Shown in pieces: positions 19,099-30,137 of a DNA stretch of 64,000 nucleotides (position 1 is its first letter; each line of letters begins with the position of its first letter). Source of the DNA: Candidatus Nanopelagicales bacterium (GTDB lineage: Bacteria; Actinomycetota; Actinomycetes; S36-B12); NCBI GenBank assembly GCA_028687755.1, contig JAQTZL010000010.1, forward strand, positions 18,342 through 82,341, written 5' to 3'. Under the pieces are notes generated by a model. It was not told the origin of the DNA, made no database searches, and saw nothing but the letters and a program-made list of their open reading frames with translations. The translations under genes were made by a program, and so were the position numbers.

Positions 19099-19383
19099 TT
19101 AACGACGAGGTCCACGGTGATGACGTGCAGCCCAACACGGCTTATGCCAATGACGCCGCGCGTCTACTCCGCCAAGATCTTGCGATGGGTAAGCAACGAC
19201 GTGCGGAGTCGATGGGCGAATCTCGTGATCACATCCAGGGCAACGATAGGTCTTGATGGCAGCTGACCCGGTGACAGTTTGCACTACCCACTCTTCACCG
19301 TGAAAGTTTTCAACATCACGATAGGTGAAGAAGGCCGGACGATCCGCATTGCGCTCAGGTTCGCGACGGTGTTTGCGACCCAT
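19099..19383 (-). CDS. Conserved actinobacterial small Cys/His protein coupled to nucS (94 aa)
   Basis: Function not known; I recall similar actinobacterial proteins automatically labelled ATP/GTP-binding, but no P-loop is present. The protein is basic with an Arg/His-rich N terminus (MGRKHRREPERN) and C terminus. The core has a probable zinc site: YRCPGCDHEI (Cys48, Cys51), His61 in TPHVVAY, then RRHWHKPCW (His78/80, Cys83). It starts two bases after the nucS stop, so translation is coupled. A DNA- or RNA-binding accessory is a reasonable inference; nothing shows it directly. Confidence 0.75.
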   Translation of the reverse strand: MGRKHRREPERNADRPAFFTYRDVENFHGEEWVVQTVTGSAAIKTYRCPGCDHEIRPSTPHVVAYPSQDLGGVDARRHWHKPCWAARHHRGPRR

Positions 19384-19385
19384 GA

Positions 19386-20066
19386 CTAAAACAATCGCAA
19401 ACTTGGATCTTCAGTTCCCTTAAGTGCTTCGTAGTCCAAGACAACACAGCGAATGCCTCGATCTTCAGCGAGCGTGCGCGCTTGCGGTTTGATTTCTTGT
19501 GCAGCAAACACCCCGCTCACGGGCGCTAGCAAAGGGTCTCGATTTAAGAGTTCTAGGTAGCGAGTGAGTTGTTCAACGCCATCGATTTCTCCGCGCCGTT
19601 TAATTTCGACTGCAACTGATCCGCCCTTGGCGTCTTTGCACATCAGATCAACGGGCCCAATCGCAGTTGGAAATTCGCGACGAACGAGCGACCAATCTTC
19701 ACCCAACACATTCACGTGAGTTGCGAGCAACACTTGCAGGTGGGCTTCAACACCATCTTTTTGCAAACCTGGATCGATTCCAAGTTCATGCGAGGAATCA
19801 TGTTGCACTTCATGAATCGTGATGCGTAACTGTTCCCCGGCCTTGTTTTCCGCTAACCAAAGCGCATGGTCTTCGTCAGCTTCTGCTTCTTTTTCTTTCA
19901 GCGAGCACGGTGGACTCATCCAGTTCAATGGCTTATATGAACCGCCATCAGCATGGATCAGCACCGAACCGTCAGCCTTGACCATGATCACACGTAGGGC
20001 AGAGGGTAAGTGGGCGGTGAGCCGACCAACGTAATCGACCGTACAGGTGGCCACCAAGATTCGCAC
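19386..20066 (-). CDS. nucS: Mismatch endonuclease NucS (EndoMS)
   Basis: Cuts both strands at G-T, G-G and T-T mismatches and provides the non-canonical mismatch repair of Actinobacteria and some archaea that lack MutS/MutL. 226 residues from the GTG at 20066: N-terminal DNA-binding/dimer domain ([34 protein letters not shown]), then the RecB-like nuclease domain with Asp in GPVDLMCKD, the ExK motif in [13 protein letters not shown] and QLTRYLELL. The C-terminal peptide ends SLRLF, consistent with a beta-clamp-binding tail. A longer frame exists upstream, but TACGGT six bases before this GTG and the match to known N termini decide the start. Confidence 0.94.
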   Translation of the reverse strand: MRILVATCTVDYVGRLTAHLPSALRVIMVKADGSVLIHADGGSYKPLNWMSPPCSLKEKEAEADEDHALWLAENKAGEQLRITIHEVQHDSSHELGIDPGLQKDGVEAHLQVLLATHVNVLGEDWSLVRREFPTAIGPVDLMCKDAKGGSVAVEIKRRGEIDGVEQLTRYLELLNRDPLLAPVSGVFAAQEIKPQARTLAEDRGIRCVVLDYEALKGTEDPSLRLF

Positions 20067-20072
20067 CCCGTA

Positions 20073-20078
20073 ACCGTA
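20073..20078 (-). promoter_or_regulatory. Putative -10 box of leaderless nucS (TACGGT)
   Basis: Minus-strand TACGGT followed by six bases (TACGGG) and the GTG start of nucS. Confidence 0.55.
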
Positions 20079-20104
20079 CCGATGCATGGGACCAAACGCG
20101 GGAG

Positions 20105-20443
20105 GTGCACCATAGGCGTGTGCCCGCATGGAAAGCCTTTTCCTTCGCCTTCGGACCGATCTTTGCCCTGCTCGCCATCGGTGCCCTGATCTTTATCTTG
20201 CGGTGGGCATTTTCGCGTGGTTCTTCACTGATTGCGGCCCCGCCCAAACCAGGCACGAGCGACGAATATGGGCTTCTTGTCGCTGTATCAGTTCCGGGCA
20301 CGTACATTGAAGGTGAAATTCAGCGACGGCAACTTGAAGATGCCGGGGTCCGTGCCACCCTGACGAACACTCTTGATGGTCCACGCGTGATGGTGTGGCC
20401 TGCGGATCTCGAACAGGCTCAGGCAATACTCAGAATGCCTTAA
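20105..20443 (+). CDS. Single-pass membrane protein with a DUF2007-like domain
   Basis: 112 residues at most. One N-terminal transmembrane helix (about 14-34), a short linker, then a cytoplasmic-type domain ([30 protein letters not shown], quoted in parts: [19 protein letters not shown]) ending in [11 protein letters not shown]. The pattern is that of DUF2007, a small signal-transducer-like fold of unknown role. The start is uncertain: GTG at 20105 or the GTG at 20120, both within the divergent nucS promoter region. The stop is shared with murA through an overlapping TTAA. Confidence 0.65.
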   Translation: MHHRRVPAWKAFSFAFGPIFALLAIGALIFILRWAFSRGSSLIAAPPKPGTSDEYGLLVAVSVPGTYIEGEIQRRQLEDAGVRATLTNTLDGPRVMVWPADLEQAQAILRMP

Positions 20444-21708
20444 CCCGGTTCGTCTACTCTCATAATCTGCGCTCCTAGCCGCACGAGATCAGGAACGAAA
20501 CCAGAATACCCACGGTCAATATGCGAAACGCCGTACACCGTTGTCGTACCCTCAGCAACTAAACCTGCCAGAACCAAACCTGCGCCCGCACGAATATCAG
20601 TGGCTTCCACAGGAGCGCCTGACAGTTCGATTCGCCCACGCACCAATGCGTGGTGCCCATCCGTGCGCACATCCGCCCCCAAGCGAGCCAGCTCTTGCAC
20701 AAACCGGAATCGCGCTTCGAAAAGATTCTCGGTAACCAGAGCCGCACCTTCAGCGATGGCGTTGAGCGCGATGAACTGAGGCTGCAAATCCGTTGGGAAT
20801 CCTGGGTATGGAAGCGTGACAATGTCGACAGACTTTGGTCGTTCATTCATGACTACTCGGAATCCATCTTCGACGTCAGTAATCACCGCACCTGCGGTTG
20901 CAAGCTTTTCTAACGCAATTTGCAGATGCTCAGGCTTGGCATTGTGAATCGTGATGTCGCCCTGAGTGATTGCTGCTGCGACAGCCCAAGTACCGGCAAC
21001 AATGCGATCAGGAACAGTTCGATGAGTCACCGCATGTAATTGCGACACACCCTCAATTGTCAAAGTTGAAGACCCAATTCCTGAAATCTGCGCACCCATT
21101 TCATTGAGCATCGTGCAGATATCAACAATTTCCGGTTCACGCGCAACGTTGTCAATCACGGTGGTGCCCTCGGCAGTAACTGCTGCCATGAGAATAGTTT
21201 CGGTGGCGCCCACACTAGGAAAATCGAGATACACGGATTCGCCATGCAAACGCTTATCGCTTGAGGCAATCAAGTAGCCATGTTCATTCACAGCATGTGC
21301 ACCAAGTTTGATCAGGCCTTCAACATGCATATCTAGTCCACGCGAACCGATGTTGTCGCCGCCAGGAAGCGCGACTTCGGCTGCGCCACAACGGGCAAGC
21401 AGCGGCCCGAGCACGCAAATTGATGCCCTCATGCGCCGAACAAGGTCATAGTCAGCGCGATGATCAAGCACTGCAGGCACGGTGATCGCAACAATGCCTT
21501 CAGCCTGATCGTGAGTGACCTCGCACCCCAGACGGCGTAACAATTCAGCCATGATCTCGACGTCAAGAATGTCGGGCACATCTAGCAGCGTGGTGGTTCC
21601 CTCAGCCAGCAGTGCGGCAGCCATGAGCTTCAAGACAGAATTCTTGGCTCCGGTAACGCGGACTTCTCCAACGAGCCGGCCGCCGCCGACCACACTGAGA
21701 AGTTCCAC
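20440..21708 (-). CDS. murA: UDP-N-acetylglucosamine 1-carboxyvinyltransferase MurA, Asp-type active site
   Basis: First committed step of peptidoglycan synthesis: enolpyruvyl transfer from PEP to UDP-GlcNAc. 422 residues with [16 protein letters not shown] at residues 20-35. In the active-site loop the usual PGGCAIG reads [14 protein letters not shown], so the fosfomycin-target Cys is Asp118. Asp at this place is known from M. tuberculosis MurA and keeps activity while giving intrinsic fosfomycin resistance. The GTG start has TACGAT six bases upstream, in a 28-base space shared with the divergent adenosyltransferase gene. Convergent and overlapping by four bases with the DUF2007-like gene. 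Confidence 0.95.
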   Translation of the reverse strand: MELLSVVGGGRLVGEVRVTGAKNSVLKLMAAALLAEGTTTLLDVPDILDVEIMAELLRRLGCEVTHDQAEGIVAITVPAVLDHRADYDLVRRMRASICVLGPLLARCGAAEVALPGGDNIGSRGLDMHVEGLIKLGAHAVNEHGYLIASSDKRLHGESVYLDFPSVGATETILMAAVTAEGTTVIDNVAREPEIVDICTMLNEMGAQISGIGSSTLTIEGVSQLHAVTHRTVPDRIVAGTWAVAAAITQGDITIHNAKPEHLQIALEKLATAGAVITDVEDGFRVVMNERPKSVDIVTLPYPGFPTDLQPQFIALNAIAEGAALVTENLFEARFRFVQELARLGADVRTDGHHALVRGRIELSGAPVEATDIRAGAGLVLAGLVAEGTTTVYGVSHIDRGYSGFVPDLVRLGAQIMRVDEPG

Positions 21709-21714
21709 GGGTTC

Positions 21715-21720
21715 ATCGTA
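21715..21720 (-). promoter_or_regulatory. Putative -10 box of leaderless murA (TACGAT)
   Basis: Minus-strand TACGAT, six bases (GAACCC), GTG of murA. Lies five bases from the opposing -10 of the adenosyltransferase gene. Confidence 0.55.
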
Positions 21721-21724
21721 GGAG

Positions 21725-21730
21725 TAAGGT
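21725..21730 (+). promoter_or_regulatory. Putative -10 box of leaderless pduO-type gene (TAAGGT)
   Basis: TAAGGT, six bases (CAGATC), ATG. The upstream GGAG at 21721-21724 is 12 bases from the ATG, far for a ribosome site, so leaderless initiation is favoured. Confidence 0.45.
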
Positions 21731-21736
21731 CAGATC

Positions 21737-22312
21737 ATGGTGAATTTGACGCGTATCTATACCCGTACCGGCGACGATGGCACCACTTCCCTGGGCGACA
21801 TGAGCCGTACGGGCAAGAATGACCCGCGCCTGAAGGCTTACGCAGACGTCGATGAAGCGAACTGCGCCATCGGTGTAGTGCTGGCCATGAAGGCGCTCGG
21901 TGACGATGTCACCGCCCTGCTCGTACGCGTGCAAAATGATCTCTTCGATGTCGGCGCAGATTTGTGTACTCCAGTTGTCGACAATCCCCCACATGAACCA
22001 CTTCGAGTCACCCAGGGCTACATCGATTATCTTGAGCGCGCCTGCGATGACTACAACGCAAAACTTGATCCTCTGCGCTCATTCGTGTTGCCTGGGGGAA
22101 CGCCAGCGGCTGCACAACTACATGTGGCTCGCACCGTTGTGCGCCGCGCAGAGCGCACAACTTGGGCAGCCCTTGACACCTACCACGGCGGCATGAATCC
22201 ACTCACTGCTACGTACTTGAATCGCCTCAGCGACCTTCTCTTTATTCTGTCTCGTTTGGCCAATAAGGATGCCGGTGGCGACGTGCTGTGGGTTCCTGGC
22301 GCTAATCGATAG
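21737..22312 (+). CDS. Cob(I)alamin adenosyltransferase, PduO type
   Basis: Makes adenosylcobalamin from ATP and cob(I)alamin, the cofactor of methylmalonyl-CoA mutase. 191 residues of the helical-bundle family: IYTRTGDDGTTSLGD (ATP-binding N terminus), DEANCAIG, then RSFVLPGGTPAAAQLHVART and VRRAERTTW, the C-terminal signature with the ATP-contacting Arg and Glu. It ends LSRLANKDAGGDVLW. Divergent from murA in a very small shared promoter; its end faces atpC across a bidirectional terminator. It pairs functionally with the epimerase at 15.8 kb. Confidence 0.94.
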   Translation: MVNLTRIYTRTGDDGTTSLGDMSRTGKNDPRLKAYADVDEANCAIGVVLAMKALGDDVTALLVRVQNDLFDVGADLCTPVVDNPPHEPLRVTQGYIDYLERACDDYNAKLDPLRSFVLPGGTPAAAQLHVARTVVRRAERTTWAALDTYHGGMNPLTATYLNRLSDLLFILSRLANKDAGGDVLWVPGANR

Positions 22313-22339
22313 GCACGCACACTCAAAACTTTAGACAAA

Positions 22340-22375
22340 AAGAAAGGGACCCAGAAAATCATGGGTCCCTTTCTT
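22340..22375. terminator. Bidirectional intrinsic terminator between the adenosyltransferase and atpC
   Basis: Perfect 13-bp stem (22340-22352 with 22363-22375) around a 10-base loop. The plus strand reads GGGTCCCTTTCTT at the 3' side and the minus strand continues into T-rich sequence, so it can end both the rightward gene and the leftward ATP synthase operon. Confidence 0.85.
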
Positions 22376-22387
22376 AATAGTTGTGTA

Positions 22388-22780
22388 CTAGCGCGCAGCA
22401 CTCACAAGACCAGCTACCGAGATCCGAGTTTCTGCACGACGAATCGCTGCTTCATCTACGTCTGTTGATGATGACTGTGCATTGGCGAGCGCGATCTTTG
22501 CTCGCTCAAGGTCGATGTCTTCGGCAAGTTCGGCAAGTTCGGCAATGATCTGCACTGAATTATTTGCCACTGAGAAGAATCCACCATGGACGGCGACCAA
22601 AAGCTTTGAACCATCACTGCGTTCAATGCGCAAAGGACCTTCGACAAGCAAGGCCAACACTGGTTCGTGGCCAGCCAGAATGCCGATTTCGCCTTCTGGT
22701 GTCTTTGCTACGAGCGACGTTGCTTCGCCACTCCATAGAGCACGCTCAGCTGAGACGACACTGACATTGAGTTCTGCCAT
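22388..22780 (-). CDS. atpC: ATP synthase epsilon subunit
   Basis: Last gene of the atp operon. 130 residues: beta-sandwich domain (LNVSVVSAERALWSGEAT, GEIGILAGHEPVLALL) and a C-terminal helical region that reads LAEDIDLERAKIALANAQ. Couples rotation of the central stalk to catalysis and can inhibit ATP hydrolysis. Starts three bases after the atpD stop. The length with both helices is near the bacterial norm. Confidence 0.95.
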   Translation of the reverse strand: MAELNVSVVSAERALWSGEATSLVAKTPEGEIGILAGHEPVLALLVEGPLRIERSDGSKLLVAVHGGFFSVANNSVQIIAELAELAEDIDLERAKIALANAQSSSTDVDEAAIRRAETRISVAGLVSAAR

Positions 22781-22783
22781 GAC

Positions 22784-25149
<2,366 letters not shown>

Positions 25150-25154
25150 GTGTG

Positions 25155-26789
25155 TTAGCCCTTAACAGTCCGAGTGACCTGTGCGTGATCGATTGCTGAA
25201 TCAGCGACAGGAGCAACTGGTTCATCGTTCACGAGCAAATGCCCTGCAGTGGTAGTGAACTGCTTCTTGAATTCCTCAATCGTAGTTTCAAGAACTGCAA
25301 CGGTGTCATCTGATAGATCCGTGGTGGTGCGAATCGCGTCAAAAATTGCTGGCTTTGCGCGCTCGACATAGTCAAGGAACTCAGCATCGAAACGACGGAT
25401 ATCTTCAACAGGGACATCATCAAGACGACCAGTAGTACCAGCCCACACAGAAACAACTTCGCGTTCCATTGATTGTGGGTCGTACTGAGGCTGCTTCAAC
25501 AGTTCAACGAGGCGGGAACCACGTGCAAGTTGAGCCTTTGATGCAGCGTCAAGATCTGAACCAAAGGATGCGAAAGCTTCGAGCTCACGGAACTGAGCAA
25601 GGTCAAGACGCAAACGTCCAGCAACCTTCTTCATTGCCTTTGGCTGAGCTGAGCCACCAACGCGGGAAACCGAAATACCCACGTTGATTGCTGGTCGAAC
25701 GCCAGAGTTGAAGAGGTCAGATTCCAAGAAGCACTGACCGTCGGTGATCGAAATAACGTTGGTCGGAATGTATGCCGACACATCGTTAGCCTTGGTTTCG
25801 ATGATTGGTAGTCCAGTCATCGAACCTGCACCGAGCTCATCGCTGAGCTTGGCACAACGCTCAAGGAGACGTGAGTGTAAGTAGAAGACGTCGCCTGGGT
25901 ACGCCTCGCGGCCTGGTGGACGACGAAGGAGCAAGGAAACAGCGCGGTAGGCCTCAGCTTGCTTTGAAAGATCGTCAAACACGATAAGGACGTTCTTACC
26001 TTGGTACATCCAGTGCTGCCCAATGGCTGAGCCAGTGTATGGAGCCAAGTACTTGAAGCCTGCTGGGTCAGAGGCTGGAGACGCCACGATCGTGGTGTAT
26101 TCCAATGCGCCGTATTCTTCGAGCGCTCCCTTGACCGAAGCGATGGTTGAACCCTTTTGGCCGATTGCAACGTAGATGCAACGAACCTGCTTCTTTGGAT
26201 CACCGGTCAACCAGTTTTCGCGCTGGTTCAAGATGGTGTCCAAGCACACGGCCGTCTTACCGGTCTGGCGGTCACCAATGATGAGCTGGCGCTGGCCACG
26301 CCCAATTGCGGTCATTGCGTCGATTGCCTTGATGCCGGTGAGTAGTGGTTCCTTCACTGGCTGGCGTTCCACAACTGATGGAGCCTGGACTTCAAGTGGA
26401 CGGCGGCCTTCGGCAACGATTTCGCCAAGTCCATCGATTGGCTGACCGAGCGGATCAACAACGCGACCAAGGTAAGCATCGCCAACTGGCACGGAAAGCA
26501 CTTCGCCCGTGCGGCGCACAGTCTGGCCTTCCTCGACCTTTGAACCATCGCCAAGCAACACCACGCCGATTTCGCGGATGTCCAGGTTCAAAGCTAGGCC
26601 AAGAAGCCCACCTTCGAATTCCAACAACTCGTTGGTCATTGCTGAGTGCAAACCTTCAACTCGAGCGATGCCGTCACCAGTCTCGATGACACGACCAACT
26701 TCTTCACGGGCGGTTTCGGGCGAGTACGCCGCGACGTTCCGCTCGATCGCATCCCGGATTTCTTCCGGCCGGATCGTCAGCTCCGTCAT
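25155..26789 (-). CDS. atpA: ATP synthase alpha subunit
   Basis: Non-catalytic nucleotide-binding F1 subunit, 544 residues from the ATG at 26789. An ATG six codons upstream is in frame but lacks a ribosome site, whereas AGGTC lies five bases before 26789. P-loop [15 protein letters not shown], the [11 protein letters not shown] segment and [15 protein letters not shown] are typical. The C terminus carries an actinobacteria-like tail (about 30 residues beyond the helical domain, [20 protein letters not shown]), a known lineage feature in mycobacteria that limits ATP hydrolysis; whether it does so here is inference. Confidence 0.97.
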   Translation of the reverse strand: MTELTIRPEEIRDAIERNVAAYSPETAREEVGRVIETGDGIARVEGLHSAMTNELLEFEGGLLGLALNLDIREIGVVLLGDGSKVEEGQTVRRTGEVLSVPVGDAYLGRVVDPLGQPIDGLGEIVAEGRRPLEVQAPSVVERQPVKEPLLTGIKAIDAMTAIGRGQRQLIIGDRQTGKTAVCLDTILNQRENWLTGDPKKQVRCIYVAIGQKGSTIASVKGALEEYGALEYTTIVASPASDPAGFKYLAPYTGSAIGQHWMYQGKNVLIVFDDLSKQAEAYRAVSLLLRRPPGREAYPGDVFYLHSRLLERCAKLSDELGAGSMTGLPIIETKANDVSAYIPTNVISITDGQCFLESDLFNSGVRPAINVGISVSRVGGSAQPKAMKKVAGRLRLDLAQFRELEAFASFGSDLDAASKAQLARGSRLVELLKQPQYDPQSMEREVVSVWAGTTGRLDDVPVEDIRRFDAEFLDYVERAKPAIFDAIRTTTDLSDDTVAVLETTIEEFKKQFTTTAGHLLVNDEPVAPVADSAIDHAQVTRTVKG

Positions 26790-26862
26790 GGTGACCTGCT
26801 CTCTCATTCAGGCCCGTGGGTCACGGGCACGTGGTTATTCGTAGAAAAATTGCGGGTAAAAC

Positions 26863-27678
26863 TTAAACCTTGCCCACCACAGTGCGGCGAGCTTCAGCGA
26901 GGCGTGAGGCAATCGTGCCATCAATAACTTCACCGTTGATAGTGACGAGCGCTCCCCCTAGAACTGAAGGATCAACCACCACATTGAGCTGTACTTGCTG
27001 ACCAGTGAGGTCGTTCAGTGCTCGAACCATGCGATCAGTCAACTGCTCATCAAGTGGACGAGCAACACGAACCGAAGCCACCACACGTGAGGCTTGAGCA
27101 GCAGCGAGTGCCACGAGCTCATCAATTGCTTGATCGATTCGACGCCCGTCAAGGTGACTCAGGGTAAACCCGACCACTGTTTGGGTCGTTGCAGTTGACT
27201 TGCCTGCAAGCAAATCGGACACGATGCCGGCCTTGGTGTTGCCAGAAATTGCCGGGTTAGTCAGCACCGACTGCAAATCTGCAGAACCAGAAATTGCCCG
27301 ACCAATGCGGAAAATCTCATCCTCAGTGGTTCCCAAGGTGCCGTTGTTCGCCGCAACCATGAAAGCCGTCTGATTAGCCAACGTACGTACCGCTTCAACT
27401 AGATCTTCAGTTGATGACCAGCGGGAGCGAGCGACGCTGGCGAGAATCTCCACCGTTGGCGCGCTCAGCTTTGAACCGAAAATTGTCTGAACAATTTCAC
27501 CTCGGTTTTGGGCTGATCGGCCACTATCGCTGAGTGCCTGACGCAACGACTTTTCGCGCCCCAACAAGTCACACGCCGAGTACAACTCATCAGCGACGAG
27601 TTCGAAACCAACCGATGAACGGCGGCTTTCAAGCTCGCTGGTGAGCTGGGCTAGGGAATGGCGACTGCTGGCATACAT
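26863..27678 (-). CDS. atpH: ATP synthase delta subunit
   Basis: Connects the peripheral stalk to F1. 271 residues, long for the family but normal for actinobacteria such as Streptomyces. The N-terminal helical bundle (SRHSLAQLTSELES) and the conserved C-terminal VVDPSVLGGALVTINGEVIDGTIASRL are present. The final base of its ATG region overlaps the atpF stop by one base (27678), so the two are coupled. Unlike mycobacteria, b and delta are separate here and not fused. Confidence 0.93.
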   Translation of the reverse strand: MYASSRHSLAQLTSELESRRSSVGFELVADELYSACDLLGREKSLRQALSDSGRSAQNRGEIVQTIFGSKLSAPTVEILASVARSRWSSTEDLVEAVRTLANQTAFMVAANNGTLGTTEDEIFRIGRAISGSADLQSVLTNPAISGNTKAGIVSDLLAGKSTATTQTVVGFTLSHLDGRRIDQAIDELVALAAAQASRVVASVRVARPLDEQLTDRMVRALNDLTGQQVQLNVVVDPSVLGGALVTINGEVIDGTIASRLAEARRTVVGKV

Positions 27679-28238
27679 CAGTTGCTGCCCTGCTTTTGAG
27701 CCATTGACTCAAGGTCAGCGATGAAGGACTCAACTGTTGCCCGAACACGAGCATCATCGCTGAGTGCTTCACCGACGACACGGCTAGCGATCTGTACTGC
27801 AAGTTCGCCAACCTGAGTCGTGAGTTGACCGATGACCTGAGCACGATCACGCTCAATTGCGGCTTCAGCTGCACGAGTCACTGCGAAAGCTGCTGCAGTT
27901 GCCTCGGTGCGGGCTTCTTCCACAATGCCTCGGCGATCAGCCTGAGCTTGGGTGCGGATCTCTGCTGCTTCTTCACGGGCTTCAGCAAGTGCTGCACGAT
28001 AGGATTCCAGCGAAGCTTGCGCCTCTGCCTGCATGTCTTCTGCACGAGCAATGCCACCCTCAATGAGGTCAGCGCGCTCGTCGAGCACCTTCTTCAGCGC
28101 AGGAAGAACGAACTTCCAGAAGAGGACAAAGATGATGAGAAATGACAACCCACCCCAGATGAGGTCGTAGGTAGCCGGAAGCAAGATGGCACTGCCTTCT
28201 TGCGCTGCGGCTTCAGCTAGCACATTCATCTCAATCAT
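27678..28238 (-). CDS. atpF: ATP synthase b subunit
   Basis: Peripheral stalk, 186 residues. One N-terminal membrane helix (about 25-45, GGLSFLIIFVLFWKFVLPAL) followed by a long charged Ala/Glu/Arg-rich coiled coil to the end. AGAAGG is only two bases before the ATG at 28238, so the in-frame ATG at 28229 may be the true start. One gene for b only; no b-prime copy. Confidence 0.93.
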   Translation of the reverse strand: MIEMNVLAEAAAQEGSAILLPATYDLIWGGLSFLIIFVLFWKFVLPALKKVLDERADLIEGGIARAEDMQAEAQASLESYRAALAEAREEAAEIRTQAQADRRGIVEEARTEATAAAFAVTRAAEAAIERDRAQVIGQLTTQVGELAVQIASRVVGEALSDDARVRATVESFIADLESMAQKQGSN

Positions 28239-28303
28239 GACCTTCTATCAAGTTCGCCTAAGCGATCGGACGTTGACATCTCTGGTGAAACCAGAGGTAT
28301 CGA

Positions 28304-28549
<246 letters not shown>

Positions 28550-28583
28550 TCATTCAAGACGGTTATCTGAATGTCTGGGGTGT

Positions 28584-29384
28584 TTAGTGCTCCTCGCTCG
28601 TCGCACCGTCAATGTAGACAGCGGTCAGAAGCGTGAAGATGTAGGCCTGCAGTACCGCGACGAGGATTTCAAAGAGCGTGAATGCAAAGCCCATTGCAAA
28701 AGCAGGCAACGCAAAAATCTTCAAATATCCATCAGCGACGAGCAGGGCGCTGGTGGCGCTAAAGAAGAGCACCAGCAACAAGTGGCCAGCCATCATGTTG
28801 GCGAGCAAACGAATGGTGAGCGTCAATGGACGCAGGATGAATGTCGAGACCAACTCAATTGGGGTCACGAGGAAGTAAATAGGCCACGGGATACCTGGTG
28901 GGAAGAGGTTGGCCTTGAGGTAATGACCAAAGCCGAGCGCGCGAATGCCTTGGATGTTGAAGACCAACCAGGCAATCAGCGCAAACAGCAGTGGAATGCC
29001 GATGACGCTGGAGACACCAATGTGCAGCGTTGGGATGATTCCGGTGATGTTGAACGCAAAGAGCAACCAAAACATCGATATGAGGTAAGGCGCGTACTTG
29101 CGACCCTTTTCACCCATGACTTCATCAATGACGTTTTTGTACACCACGTCAATGGCGAGCTCACCCACGTTTTGCACACCGCGGGGAACCAACTTTGGCT
29201 TTGCAAAAGCCCATACGAAGAACAGTGCAAGAACGCCAGCCATCAACAAGCCGATGAGATTCATGCGCGTCATGGCAAACGGGGTGCCGACAAACAGCAG
29301 TTCGCCAGGGAAAAACTCGGCTACTGAGGGTGCGTGAAAACCGCTGCCCTCAGAGGAGGCCAATGGCACAACCGTTGATAACAA
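28584..29384 (-). CDS. atpB: ATP synthase a subunit
   Basis: Stator channel subunit, 266 residues, five or six membrane helices. The essential Arg is in RLLANMMAGHLLL and helix 5 reads GFAFTLFEILVAVLQAYIF. Starts at TTG (29384) with GGGAG seven bases upstream; no ATG alternative is available, though a GTG lies five codons later. First structural gene after atpZ. Confidence 0.93.
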   Translation of the reverse strand: MLSTVVPLASSEGSGFHAPSVAEFFPGELLFVGTPFAMTRMNLIGLLMAGVLALFFVWAFAKPKLVPRGVQNVGELAIDVVYKNVIDEVMGEKGRKYAPYLISMFWLLFAFNITGIIPTLHIGVSSVIGIPLLFALIAWLVFNIQGIRALGFGHYLKANLFPPGIPWPIYFLVTPIELVSTFILRPLTLTIRLLANMMAGHLLLVLFFSATSALLVADGYLKIFALPAFAMGFAFTLFEILVAVLQAYIFTLLTAVYIDGATSEEH

Positions 29385-29419
29385 GAAAGCTCTCCCACGG
29401 AATTCGTAGGCACGACCTT

Positions 29420-29647
29420 TTAGTCGCGCCCGAACCTCAAATAAATCACCACAACTGAAGTGACAAATCCTAGAACGACACCAATAGGGAGGAAGATCCT
29501 GGTGGTGCCGATGAGGTGATCAATCCCCACGCCGATCAGGCCCCATGTTAGAGGACCACCAACGAGAGTTCCAACCAAGGACCATACAAAATCATCGCCT
29601 CGCCCTGTTACAGGCACACTCTGACTGGCACGGTCTCCCTTCACCAT
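29420..29647 (-). CDS. AtpZ-like small two-helix protein
   Basis: 75 residues from the ATG at 29647; two hydrophobic helices (about 25-45 and 50-68) with GRGDDFVWSLVGTLVGGPLT and a short D-H-L-I-G-T loop, then a basic end. This is the layout of AtpZ, which with AtpI has been linked to Mg/Ca transport or assembly of the Fo ring. TAACTT ends five bases upstream of the ATG. A longer frame to 29722 exists, but the upstream residues look non-coding. Confidence 0.7.
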   Translation of the reverse strand: MVKGDRASQSVPVTGRGDDFVWSLVGTLVGGPLTWGLIGVGIDHLIGTTRIFLPIGVVLGFVTSVVVIYLRFGRD

Positions 29648-29652
29648 GGGAG

Positions 29653-29658
29653 AAGTTA
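29653..29658 (-). promoter_or_regulatory. Putative -10 box before atpZ (TAACTT)
   Basis: Minus-strand TAACTT, five bases (CTCCC), ATG at 29647. May be the main start of the atpZ-atpB operon. Confidence 0.4.
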
Positions 29659-29702
29659 GCACAGCGAAATTCCTATTGGTATGCACATAAACATGAGATA
29701 GA

Positions 29703-30137
29703 TCATGCTCCCGGTTCAACATAAGGAACCCGGGTGCGGATCACGATCATTGCTTCGGTGAAGAGGTACCCAACGATTCCGATGACAAAGCAGACAAAGA
29801 AGATCGTTTTATTGAAAAAATCAGCATCGCGTAGGGCCACCATGACCGCGATCAGCAACACAATCTTTACCAGCCAGGATCCCAAGACCACTGCCCCAAA
29901 GACCTCGGTGCGGGCTCGTGCCGTGCCTAAGGCAACGGCCACCGTGATAGTGAAAAACACAGCAGGGATTGCCAATCCAAGAGCTGCGCCCCAAGCACCG
30001 GCGGCGCCATCGATGAGAAAACCAATAAAGGACACCACAGGCAGCGCCACCAGAATTCCTGTGGAAACCCACTTCAGCACACGTGTCATCGGCGTACGGA
30101 GTCCAACAAGGTTCATAGGCGCACTTGGAATAGTCAC
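29703..30137 (-). CDS. AtpI-like membrane protein
   Basis: 144 residues, four hydrophobic helices (roughly 20-42, 45-68, 80-98, 103-125). Position directly upstream of atpZ and the Fo genes and the helix number match the AtpI/ATP synthase I family (Rv1303 in M. tuberculosis, from memory), implicated in c-ring assembly. GTG start at 30137 overlapping the wecA-like stop by four bases, with TAGGTT six bases before it, so an extra promoter inside the upstream gene is plausible. Confidence 0.75.
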   Translation of the reverse strand: MTIPSAPMNLVGLRTPMTRVLKWVSTGILVALPVVSFIGFLIDGAAGAWGAALGLAIPAVFFTITVAVALGTARARTEVFGAVVLGSWLVKIVLLIAVMVALRDADFFNKTIFFVCFVIGIVGYLFTEAMIVIRTRVPYVEPGA

